From contig CAZWEZ010000103.1 in the NCBI GenBank assembly GCA_964632795.1, forward strand, positions 1-13,007: a stretch of DNA of 13,007 nucleotides. The letters run 5' to 3'. Positions within the stretch are counted from its first letter, which is position 1. The number at the start of each line of letters is the position of its first letter. Shown here piece after piece: positions 6,219 to 12,102 of this stretch. Source of the stretch: CAZWEZ01 sp964632795 (GTDB lineage Bacteria > Pseudomonadota > Alphaproteobacteria > Rhodospirillales > 2-02-FULL-58-16). The notes under the pieces are model-generated. The model ran no database searches, was not told where the DNA came from, and worked only from the letters and a program-made list of their open reading frames with translations. Both the position numbers and the translations under genes were made by a program.

Positions 6219-6953
6219 CTAGTTCACCTTGGGCAGTTCCTTGATCATCACCTTCAACCGCTCGTCCTCGCGTTCGATCATCTTCTTGGTGGCGTCGTAC
6301 GAACGGCTGGTCTCGATCATCTTGGTTATCTCGATGATCGGCTGGACGTTGGAGCCCTCGAGCATGTACTGCACCACGTCCGGCCTCTCGACGTCCACCG
6401 GCGCCCTGTCGGTGATGAACAGGCCGCCGGCGACCACCATCAGCTCCTGGTCGTTGTCGAACTCGACAATCCGCAGCTTGCCCAACTCCCCGTTGTTGGT
6501 GGACACGGTGCCGTCCCGTGCAATATCGATCTCGCTGTCCTCGGGGCTGAAGAAGAAGGGCGCGCCGCCCTCGGCGAGGACCGGGTCCCCGGCCTGGGTG
6601 ACCAATTGCCCGCCTTCGTCGAGGCGGAAATGTCCGTTGCGGGTGTAGCGTTCGCCGGCCTCGCCCCCGATCACGAAATAACCCTTGCCGCTCACCGCCA
6701 CATCGAGGGGATTGCTGGTCGCCTCCAGGGGGCCCTCGGAGGTGTCGCGCATGGTCGCGATGTCGCGGACGTAGGCCAGCCGTTCGCCCATGATCCGGTT
6801 GCCGCCCCGGCTGCGCACCAGGTGCTCGACGAACAATATCTTCTCGCCCTTGAACCCGGTGGTGTTCATGTTGGCGATGTTGTTGGCGATGACATCCATC
6901 TTGCGACGCAAGACGCTTTGCCGCGATAGGGCGATCATCAAAGTGTTTTCCAT
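6219..6953 (-). CDS. flgF: Flagellar proximal rod protein FlgF
   Basis: 244 residues with the flagellar rod signature: MENTLMIALSRQSVLRRKMDVIANNIANMNTTGFKGEK at the N-terminus, GKGYFVIGGEAGERYTRNGHF in the middle (about 94-114), and SNVQPIIEITKMIETSRSYDATKKMIE at the C-terminus. The order FlgF then FlgG and the shorter length support FlgF over other rod proteins. The ATG at 6953 is chosen over a longer frame from 6998 because MEN-x5-SRQ is how the family begins; TGGAGAC gives a close but usable ribosome site. It is the first gene of the flgFGAH operon. The sigma-54 site at 7002-7017 would start transcription about 38 bases before the ATG. Confidence 0.95.
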   Translation of the reverse strand: MENTLMIALSRQSVLRRKMDVIANNIANMNTTGFKGEKILFVEHLVRSRGGNRIMGERLAYVRDIATMRDTSEGPLEATSNPLDVAVSGKGYFVIGGEAGERYTRNGHFRLDEGGQLVTQAGDPVLAEGGAPFFFSPEDSEIDIARDGTVSTNNGELGKLRIVEFDNDQELMVVAGGLFITDRAPVDVERPDVVQYMLEGSNVQPIIEITKMIETSRSYDATKKMIEREDERLKVMIKELPKVN

Positions 6954-7001
6954 GTCTCCACAGTCCCACGTTTGCGTTGTACACGTTCCCGCCGGCATTC
7001 A

Positions 7002-7017
7002 TGCATGGTCCATGCCA
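7002..7017 (-). promoter_or_regulatory. Sigma-54 (RpoN) promoter of flgFGAH
   Basis: Read on the minus strand this is TGGCAT-GGACC-ATGCA, which matches the consensus TGGCAC-N5-TTGCA with the invariant GG and GC dinucleotides at the required 10-base distance and only two mismatches in the informative positions. The transcription start would fall near 6991, about 38 bases before the flgF ATG. In Caulobacter, rod, ring and hook genes are sigma-54 dependent under FlbD and FliX, and fliX is in this window. I could not confirm an activator-binding site upstream. Confidence 0.75.
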
Positions 7018-7305
7018 GGGATGAAAGCGTCCTGATAACAATGCCTTATGAGGATTCTTGGGAACCGGCCTCCGGCCCCGTGCGATGGCTTGGGTACGGT
7101 TTACCCGGCAGTTATTGCCCATCCACGGCCTGATTTGGTATCCTTGTCCGTCGCGGTTCCAGGGCAACGGCCGAAAGCTTCGGCGCGACTTTCCCCAAAC
7201 CGGGAAAAGGTGGCGGCTTTCAACCAGTTGTTAACCAACCGAACCTATTGTGATCAGCCAGCGGCGCCGACCATGGCGGCGGCGGCGCCATGCCGGGGGT
7301 AGACA
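7018..7305. other. Rest of the divergent flgF/fliL intergenic region
   Basis: Together with 6954-7017 this is a 352-bp gene-free gap between the two divergent flagellar operons. Apart from the minus-strand sigma-54 site, I see no plus-strand GG-N10-GC pair at sigma-54 spacing in front of fliL and no convincing -35/-10 pair. Just before fliL there is a hairpin, CATGGCG (7272-7278) and CGCCATG (7286-7292), and a nine-codon frame from 7273 to 7302 that stops three bases before the fliL start codon. A TTAACC occurs near 7231. The fliL promoter and any activator sites are probably here but are not identified. Confidence 0.5.
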
Positions 7306-7857
7306 GTGGCCGAAGACGACGATGTAGACGACGAACTGGACGAAGACGGCGAAGACGAGGACGGTGAAGGATCACCAGCAAAGGGTGGCAAGAAGAAGCT
7401 CCTGATCCTCATCGGCGTCGCCCTGCTGATCGTGGTCGGCGGTTCGGCCGCCGCCTATTTCACCGGCCTCATGCAGCCGCTGATCGACATGATCGCCGGC
7501 CCCGGAGCGCCGGAGGAAGAGCAGGGGGAAGGAGGGGCGATCCTTTCGGAAAACGCCGTGTTCTACGAGTTGGATGACATCCTGGTGAACCTCAACACCG
7601 GAAGCCGCAAATCGACCCTGCTCAAGATTCGAGTCAGCCTGGAACTGGAAAGCGAGGAGGACAAGATCAAAGTGGAGAAGTTGATGCCCAGGATCGTCGA
7701 CAACTTCCAGGTCTACCTGCGCGAGCTCAGGATCGAAGACCTCAAGGGATCGGCGGGCATGTACCGGCTGCGTGAGGAGCTGCTGACCCGGGTCAGCGCC
7801 GCGGTCGCCCCGACCCGGGTCAAAGATGTCCTGTTCAAGGAGATGCTGGTCCAATAG
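7306..7857 (+). CDS. fliL: Flagellar basal body-associated protein FliL
   Basis: 183 residues. The N-terminal 25 are almost entirely Asp/Glu. A KGGKKK patch and one membrane segment follow (about 32-54, LLILIGVALLIVVGGSAAAYF), then a linker and the periplasmic FliL domain (about 83-183), with YELDDILVNLNTGSRKSTLLKIRVSLELE and the terminal LLTRVSAAVAPTRVKDVLFKEMLVQ. FliL forms a ring around the stator units and supports motor torque or stator stability. The start is a GTG at 7306 with GGGGG upstream; no ATG fits, because the frame is closed at 7300-7302 upstream. fliM follows after 30 bp. The very acidic cytoplasmic tail is longer than in enteric FliL. Confidence 0.93.
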   Translation: MAEDDDVDDELDEDGEDEDGEGSPAKGGKKKLLILIGVALLIVVGGSAAAYFTGLMQPLIDMIAGPGAPEEEQGEGGAILSENAVFYELDDILVNLNTGSRKSTLLKIRVSLELESEEDKIKVEKLMPRIVDNFQVYLRELRIEDLKGSAGMYRLREELLTRVSAAVAPTRVKDVLFKEMLVQ

Positions 7858-7887
7858 ACTCCGGCGCAAACTAGGGAATCCCAAGTG

Positions 7888-9087
7888 ATGGCAGCCGAGG
7901 ACGACAAAGTAGATCAGGAAGCCATGATGGCCGAGCGGGAATCGACCACGGACGGCAAGGATGGCGGTGGAGGAGACGGAGACGCAGCGGCCGGCGGTGG
8001 CGGCGACGACCAGGACGACCTTGCCGCCGAATGGGAAGCCATGGTCAACGGCGACGGCGACGGCGGCGGCGACGGCGGCGGTAACGGCACCGATGAAGGC
8101 ATGGTCACCGGCGGCGGTCAGTCGACCCGGGTCCTCAATCAGGACGAGATCGACAGCCTGCTCGGCTTCGACGACGAGCACGACGACGGCACCGAACACT
8201 CGGGCATCCAGGCCATCCTCAACAGCGCCCTGGTCTCGTACGAACGCCTGCCGATGCTGGAGGTGGTGTTCGACCGTCTGGTGCGGCTGATGTCGACCTC
8301 GCTTCGCAACTTCACCTCCGACAACGTCGAGGTGTCGCTGGACAACATCTCCTCGATCCGCTTCGGCGACTACCTGAACTCGATCCCGTTGCCGGCCATG
8401 CTGAGCGTGTTCAAGGCCGAGGAATGGGACAACTACGGCCTGATCACCGTCGATTCCTCGCTGATCTACTCGATCGTCGACGTCCTGTTGGGCGGCCGGC
8501 GCGGGACCGCGGCGATGCGCATCGAGGGCCGTCCCTACACCACCATCGAACGTTCGCTGGTCGAGCGCATGATCCACGTCATGCTGAGCGACCTGAGCGC
8601 CGCCTTCGAGCCCTTGAGCCCGGTCACCTTCCGCTTCGACCGGCTGGAGACCAACCCGCGGTTCGCCACCATCTCGCGGCCCAGCAACGCCGCCATCGTG
8701 ATCCGCCTGCGCATCGACATGGAGGACCGCGGCGGGCGGCTCGAGATGATGCTGCCCTATGCCACCCTGGAACCGGTGCGCGAACTGCTGCTGCAGATGT
8801 TCATGGGCGAGAAGTTCGGTCGCGACTCGATCTGGGAGACCCACCTGGCGGAGGAACTGTGGGTCACCGAAGTCGAGTTGAACGCGGTCCTCGACGAGCA
8901 GGTGATGCGGCTCAAAGACATCTTCAACCTCAAGGTCGGCTCGCAGATCCTGTTCAACGCGACCCCCGATTCGCTGGTCGATCTCAGGTGCGGCAACGTC
9001 AGCCTGTACAACGGCAAGATGGGCCGCAAGGGCGACCAGATCGCGGTCCGCATCCAGAACCGCCTGATCAAGGAAATAGGAACCTGA
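7888..9087 (+). CDS. fliM: Flagellar motor switch protein FliM (extended N-terminus)
   Basis: 399 residues, against ~330 in enteric bacteria. Residues ~105-300 are the CheC-like middle domain that contacts FliG (SALVSYERLPMLEVVFDRLVRLMSTSLRNF; IVDVLLGG; TTIERSLVERM). Residues ~315-395 are the FliN-like SpoA domain (DIFNLKVGSQILFNATPDSLVDLRCGNVSLYNGKMG). The CheY-P binding helix that normally starts FliM is present as LNQDEIDSLL, but at residues 83-92. It is preceded by an Asp/Gly-rich low-complexity tail that holds a second conserved-looking motif, LAAEWEAM (45-52). Start: ATG at 7888 or the GTG directly before it at 7885; AGGGAA lies upstream and suits either. It overlaps nothing; the next gene starts 2 bp after its stop. 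Confidence 0.95.
   Translation: MAAEDDKVDQEAMMAERESTTDGKDGGGGDGDAAAGGGGDDQDDLAAEWEAMVNGDGDGGGDGGGNGTDEGMVTGGGQSTRVLNQDEIDSLLGFDDEHDDGTEHSGIQAILNSALVSYERLPMLEVVFDRLVRLMSTSLRNFTSDNVEVSLDNISSIRFGDYLNSIPLPAMLSVFKAEEWDNYGLITVDSSLIYSIVDVLLGGRRGTAAMRIEGRPYTTIERSLVERMIHVMLSDLSAAFEPLSPVTFRFDRLETNPRFATISRPSNAAIVIRLRIDMEDRGGRLEMMLPYATLEPVRELLLQMFMGEKFGRDSIWETHLAEELWVTEVELNAVLDEQVMRLKDIFNLKVGSQILFNATPDSLVDLRCGNVSLYNGKMGRKGDQIAVRIQNRLIKEIGT
8050..8090 (+). repeat. GGCGAC/GGCGGC short tandem repeat inside fliM
   Basis: Imperfect 6-base units (GGCGAC and GGCGGC) encode the Asp/Gly linker at FliM residues ~55-67. Slippage in multiples of three or six would lengthen or shorten the linker without a frameshift. 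Confidence 0.6.
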
Positions 9088-9089
9088 AC

Positions 9090-9524
9090 GTGTCGATGTC
9101 CCTGGTTCTCGATATCGTGGTCGCCACCCTGCTGGTGGTCACCATCGGCTATGCGGTGGTGCTCAACCGCCGGCTGGGCATCCTGCGCCGCGACAAGGAA
9201 GAGTTGAAGAAACTGGTCGCCGGCTTCGGCGAGGCCACCGTCAGGGCCGAGGAAAGCATCGGCAAGCTGAAGAACACCACCGACGGCCTTCACGACAGCA
9301 TCGACAAGGCCCAGGCGCTGCGCGACGACCTCGTCTTCCTCATCGACCGCGGCGGCTCGGCCGCCGACCGGCTCGAGGAGATGATCCGCTCGGCGCGCGA
9401 CGAAACCGGCGTCGCCCCCCGTCCGTCGGCCGCCGCCAGCGGCGCCGGCGACCTCGAGAAGGCCGCCGAGTCCAAGTCCCAGGCCGAACGCGAACTGCTC
9501 AAGGCCCTCCAGGCCGCACGCTAG
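9090..9524 (+). CDS. Membrane-anchored coiled-coil protein, DUF6468-like, flagellar operon
   Basis: 144 residues: one N-terminal membrane segment (about 5-27, VLDIVVATLLVVTIGYAVVLN), then NRRLGILRRDKEELKKLVAGFGEATVRAEESIGKLKNTTDGLHDSIDKAQALRDDLVFLIDRG (about 28-91), which is predicted coiled coil. It ends in an Ala/Ser-rich spacer and a charged Lys/Glu helix. This is the layout of the DUF6468 proteins that follow fliM in Rhodospirillales flagellar operons; the molecular role is unknown. GTG at 9090 is preferred over the in-frame ATG at 9096 because AGGAA at 9078-9082 is correctly spaced for it. The gene begins 2 bp after the fliM stop, so translation is probably coupled. The family name is from memory. 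Confidence 0.75.
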   Translation: MSMSLVLDIVVATLLVVTIGYAVVLNRRLGILRRDKEELKKLVAGFGEATVRAEESIGKLKNTTDGLHDSIDKAQALRDDLVFLIDRGGSAADRLEEMIRSARDETGVAPRPSAAASGAGDLEKAAESKSQAERELLKALQAAR

Positions 9525-9539
9525 GGCGAAGGAACGAAG

Positions 9540-10214
9540 ATGACCAATATCCTGTCACGGATCCGCTTCCTGCCGATAACCATTTTCGCCGCGGCCTTGA
9601 TGTTGACCGTCAAGATCGGCGACATCTGGGAAGGCTTCGACGGCATCCTCAACGGGGCGATCTCGGTCGCCACCGCCAAGGCCCAGCAGGACGTCGACGA
9701 TCCGCAACGCTCGAACGGGGACGACGACGCCCAGTCCTCCGAATCGGATGATTCGGAGAGCCTGTTGAGGGACGACCCGACCCTGCTGACCCAGGCCGAG
9801 ATCGACCTCCTCCAGCAACTGGCCGAACGCCGCGAAGCCCTGGAGATTCGCGAGCAGGAGCTGGAGACGCGGGTCGGAATGCTGAAGGCCGCGGAATCGC
9901 GCATCGACAAGAAGGTCGAGGAGCTGAAGGCGTTCCAGTCGACCATCTCCAAGCTGATCATTACCTACGAGGACCAGCAGGACACCAAGATGCAGAGCCT
10001 GGTCAAGATCTACGAGAGCATGAAGCCCAAGGAGGCCGCCAAGATCTTCGAGTCGCTGGAGATCGACACCCTTCTGATGGTCGCCGAACGGATGAAGGAA
10101 CGCAAGCTGGCGCCGATCATGGCCAAGATGGACCCGATCCGGGCGACCGAGATCACGATCGAGCTGGCGCGGCTCCGGCAACTGCCGGAGCCTGGCGAGG
10201 ACACGGGCGGTTGA
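9540..10214 (+). CDS. MotE-family flagellar motor accessory protein
   Basis: 224 residues. An N-terminal hydrophobic segment (about 10-30, FLPITIFAAALMLTV) acts as signal or anchor. An acidic, disordered stretch (50-80) follows, then a long coiled coil (about 85-140), and a C-terminal helical domain of the MgtE-N type (about 150-215) with KIYESMKPKEAAKIFESLEIDTLLMVAERMKERKLAPIMAKMDP. In Sinorhizobium, MotE is a periplasmic chaperone for the motor protein MotC, and alphaproteobacterial relatives sit in flagellar operons; FliG shares the same helical fold. It is 15 bp after the DUF6468-like gene. The exact partner here is unknown, since no motC is visible in the window. Confidence 0.85.
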   Translation: MTNILSRIRFLPITIFAAALMLTVKIGDIWEGFDGILNGAISVATAKAQQDVDDPQRSNGDDDAQSSESDDSESLLRDDPTLLTQAEIDLLQQLAERREALEIREQELETRVGMLKAAESRIDKKVEELKAFQSTISKLIITYEDQQDTKMQSLVKIYESMKPKEAAKIFESLEIDTLLMVAERMKERKLAPIMAKMDPIRATEITIELARLRQLPEPGEDTGG

Positions 10215-10274
10215 GGGTTTGACAGGGGAGCCAGCGGCGACGACGGTTACGGCCGGCCAGGGATGGGGTGGAAT

Positions 10275-10529
10275 ATGGCTGTAGACATGAACATGAATAT
10301 TATGGTCGTGGACGATTACAAGACCATGTTGCGGATTCTCCGCAATCTCCTTCGGCAATTGAATTTTAACAACATCGACGAAACCACCCCCTTCATCATG
10401 ACCACCGCCGAGAGCAAGTCCGAAAACGTCATTGCGGCGAAAGAGGCCGGGGTGTCCAACTACATCGTCAAACCGTTCAATGCGGAAACCCTGAAAGCCA
10501 AGATCACCAGCGTGTTCGGCAACTTCTAG
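10275..10529 (+). CDS. CheY-like receiver protein with internal in-frame deletion
   Basis: Only 84 residues, against 120-130 for a complete receiver. The start (MAVDMNMNIMVVDDYKTMLRILRNLLRQLNFNNIDE) gives beta-1, the acidic pair D13-D14, alpha-1 and the entry to beta-2. The sequence then passes directly to TTPFIMTTAESKSENVIAAKEAGVSNYIVKPFNAETLKAKITSVFG, that is beta-4 with the switch Thr T44 and beta-5 with K66 of the KPF motif. The segment with the rest of beta-2, alpha-2, beta-3 and the phospho-acceptor Asp (D57 of E. coli CheY) and alpha-3, roughly 40-45 residues, is missing at the join near 10382/10383. Both ends read cleanly in one frame. It cannot be phosphorylated at the normal site. 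An upstream in-frame ATG at 10263 is less likely. It may be a decayed gene or an assembly gap; the family assignment is firm. Confidence 0.85.
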   Translation: MAVDMNMNIMVVDDYKTMLRILRNLLRQLNFNNIDETTPFIMTTAESKSENVIAAKEAGVSNYIVKPFNAETLKAKITSVFGNF

Positions 10530-10537
10530 GAGCGCTC

Positions 10538-10687
10538 ATGGGGGCAGGCAAGGCGGATTCCGAACTCGAGCAGCGGCTCGGAGAACTCCGGAAAACCCAC
10601 GGCGACACGGTCAAGGTCGCGGATGTCGCCAGGGTCGTGGAAGGCCTGGTCGAGTCCCTGAAAGACGACCTGGCATTGTTTGATTAG
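10538..10687 (+). CDS. Short 49-residue protein, possibly the N-terminal stump of a CheZ-like phosphatase
   Basis: The ATG at 10538, with TAGGAGCG just upstream (partly from the stop of the CheY-like gene), opens a 49-codon frame closed by TAG at 10685-10687. The product is charged and helical, ending VADVARVVEGLVESLKDDLALFD. From memory, alphaproteobacterial CheZ-like proteins that follow cheY in this operon position begin with a similar DTVKVxDVxxVVE helix and then continue for 150 or more residues with the catalytic Asp and Gln. If so, everything after the first helix is gone. It could also be an intact small protein. It lies 8 bp after the CheY-like gene and 6 bp before the next. Confidence 0.55.
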   Translation: MGAGKADSELEQRLGELRKTHGDTVKVADVARVVEGLVESLKDDLALFD

Positions 10688-10693
10688 TCTGTC

Positions 10694-11392
10694 ATGGACC
10701 CTCATCAGGCCAATCTTCCCCCGGATTCAGGGGGTAGCGGCGCAAACACCATAACCCAGTTCCTGGGGCTTTACCTCCTGATCCTTGCCTTTTTCATCCT
10801 CCTGGTCAGCATTTCCACCGTCGAGGATGTCAAATCGGAAGCGGTGATGGACAGCCTGTCCGCCGCCTTCACCTCGATCCTGCCGCCGAGCGTCAACCTG
10901 AGCACCATCAACGAGGATGAAGGCGACGTCCTGGCCGGGCAGCGCTTCCAGGAAGAGGTCACCGGGATCTTCGCCACCGAGATCCAGGTGGCCAAGGTCG
11001 AGGTCATCCAGCCGGGGCGGTTGATGCGCGTTCTGTTGCCCTCGGATTCCCTGTTCTTCACCGACAAGATCGAGGTCAGGCCGTCGCGCTTTCCGTTGCT
11101 CGACCGCCTGGTGGCGGCGGTCAGCGGACGCCCCCCGGGGCTGCGCTACGACATCGAGTTCGTCATCGGCAGCGACTACACCGGCGAGAAGAGCCTGCCC
11201 ATCGGACAGACCCTGGAGCTGGCCCGCGCCGGCTCCTTCGCCCGCCAACTGCACGCCCGCGGGGTGCCTCCCGACAGCATCGCGGTCGGCATCATGCCCG
11301 GCGACCCGGAGGAGTCCGCGATCTGGCTCTACGTCCGCGACATCGACGAAACCCGCCTCAGGTTCGAGATCCCGAAGGACGGTGGACAATAG
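10694..11392 (+). CDS. MotB-like OmpA-fold protein lacking the ion-binding aspartate
   Basis: 232 residues. One membrane segment (about 20-41, ITQFLGLYLLILAFFILLVSIS) is followed by a linker and a C-terminal OmpA/MotB-like periplasmic domain (about 100-225). Aligned without gaps to the next protein's FTDLVSLMLTFFVMM, the segment FLGLYLLILAFFILL has G25 where MotB has its essential proton-binding Asp. The peptidoglycan-binding residues of the OmpA fold are also degraded: the usual final GRRVDI block is replaced by SAIWLYV. It is therefore unlikely to conduct protons as a stator subunit; a structural partner for the second MotB-like protein is an inference. No clear Shine-Dalgarno is seen, and translation is probably coupled to the 49-codon gene ending 6 bp upstream. 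Confidence 0.8.
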   Translation: MDPHQANLPPDSGGSGANTITQFLGLYLLILAFFILLVSISTVEDVKSEAVMDSLSAAFTSILPPSVNLSTINEDEGDVLAGQRFQEEVTGIFATEIQVAKVEVIQPGRLMRVLLPSDSLFFTDKIEVRPSRFPLLDRLVAAVSGRPPGLRYDIEFVIGSDYTGEKSLPIGQTLELARAGSFARQLHARGVPPDSIAVGIMPGDPEESAIWLYVRDIDETRLRFEIPKDGGQ

Positions 11393-11394
11393 CG

Positions 11395-12102
11395 ATGGCC
11401 ATGGACAGTGACATTCCCCAGGCGCCGCCGACCAGCCGGGCGTGGATGATCACGTTCACCGACCTGGTGTCCCTGATGCTGACCTTTTTCGTCATGATGT
11501 TCTCGATGTCCAACGTCAAGCCGGACAAGTGGAACGACATGACCAACGCCCTGTCCCAGGGCCTCAATACCGAAAGCCAGCGGGCCGCCGCGGCGGCCAC
11601 CGCCAAGTTCAGCATCTCCACCATCTTCCGCAAGCGGGCGATCAATCTCGACTACCTGAGCGCGGTGCTGGAGGATGCGATGGCCCAGGTGCCGCTGCTC
11701 GAAAACAGCCAGCTGCTGCGCCTGGAGGACCGTCTGGTCATCGCCCTGCCGGGCGACCTGCTGTTCCATCCGGGCCGCGCCGTGATGACCGAACGGGCCC
11801 GCCAGGCGCTGTTCAGCCTCGGCGGCATCCTGCGCAACATCGGCAACCAGATCGGCGTCAACGGCCATTCCGATCCCCTGCCCCCCAAGGGCGGCGAGTA
11901 CACCTCCAACTGGGAACTGTCGGTGGCCCGCGCCATCGCCGTCGTCAACGCCCTGCGCCGCGCCGGGTATCCCGATGACATCGTCGCCTACGGCTACTCC
12001 GACAGCCGCTACCAGCAACTGCCCGACCTGCCCGAACAACAACGCCAGGCCATGGGCCGGCGGGTCGACATCGTGGTCTTCTCGACGGTCGGCAACTTGT
12101 GA
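11395..12102 (+). CDS. MotB-family flagellar stator-like protein
   Basis: 235 residues. The N-terminal membrane segment (about 19-40) reads FTDLVSLMLTFFVMMFSMS and carries D23, matching the proton-binding Asp of MotB (D32 in E. coli). The periplasmic OmpA-like domain (about 105-232) is complete: LLFHPGRAVMTERARQAL, NGHSDPLP, NWELSVARAIAVVNALRRAGYP, AYGYSDSR and the final MGRRVDIVV. These are the residues that hold the peptidoglycan peptide. The E. coli plug helix region after the membrane segment is replaced by an unrelated Ala-rich stretch. There is no motA next to it, so its partner must be elsewhere. It follows the Asp-lacking homologue after 2 bp and overlaps the next start by one base (TGATG). 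I avoid the symbol motB because MotB paralogues without motA occur in this group. Confidence 0.88.
   Translation: MAMDSDIPQAPPTSRAWMITFTDLVSLMLTFFVMMFSMSNVKPDKWNDMTNALSQGLNTESQRAAAAATAKFSISTIFRKRAINLDYLSAVLEDAMAQVPLLENSQLLRLEDRLVIALPGDLLFHPGRAVMTERARQALFSLGGILRNIGNQIGVNGHSDPLPPKGGEYTSNWELSVARAIAVVNALRRAGYPDDIVAYGYSDSRYQQLPDLPEQQRQAMGRRVDIVVFSTVGNL

Noticed and set aside
7372..8844. 490-codon open frame on the minus strand opposite fliL and fliM
   Set aside because: It is antisense to two clear flagellar genes, with His/Asp/Val-rich composition typical of GC-rich shadow frames and no domain.
10219..10250. TTGACA at 10219-10224 as a promoter for the CheY-like gene
   Set aside because: No acceptable -10 hexamer lies 16-18 bases downstream, and the gene sits inside a tight same-strand operon.
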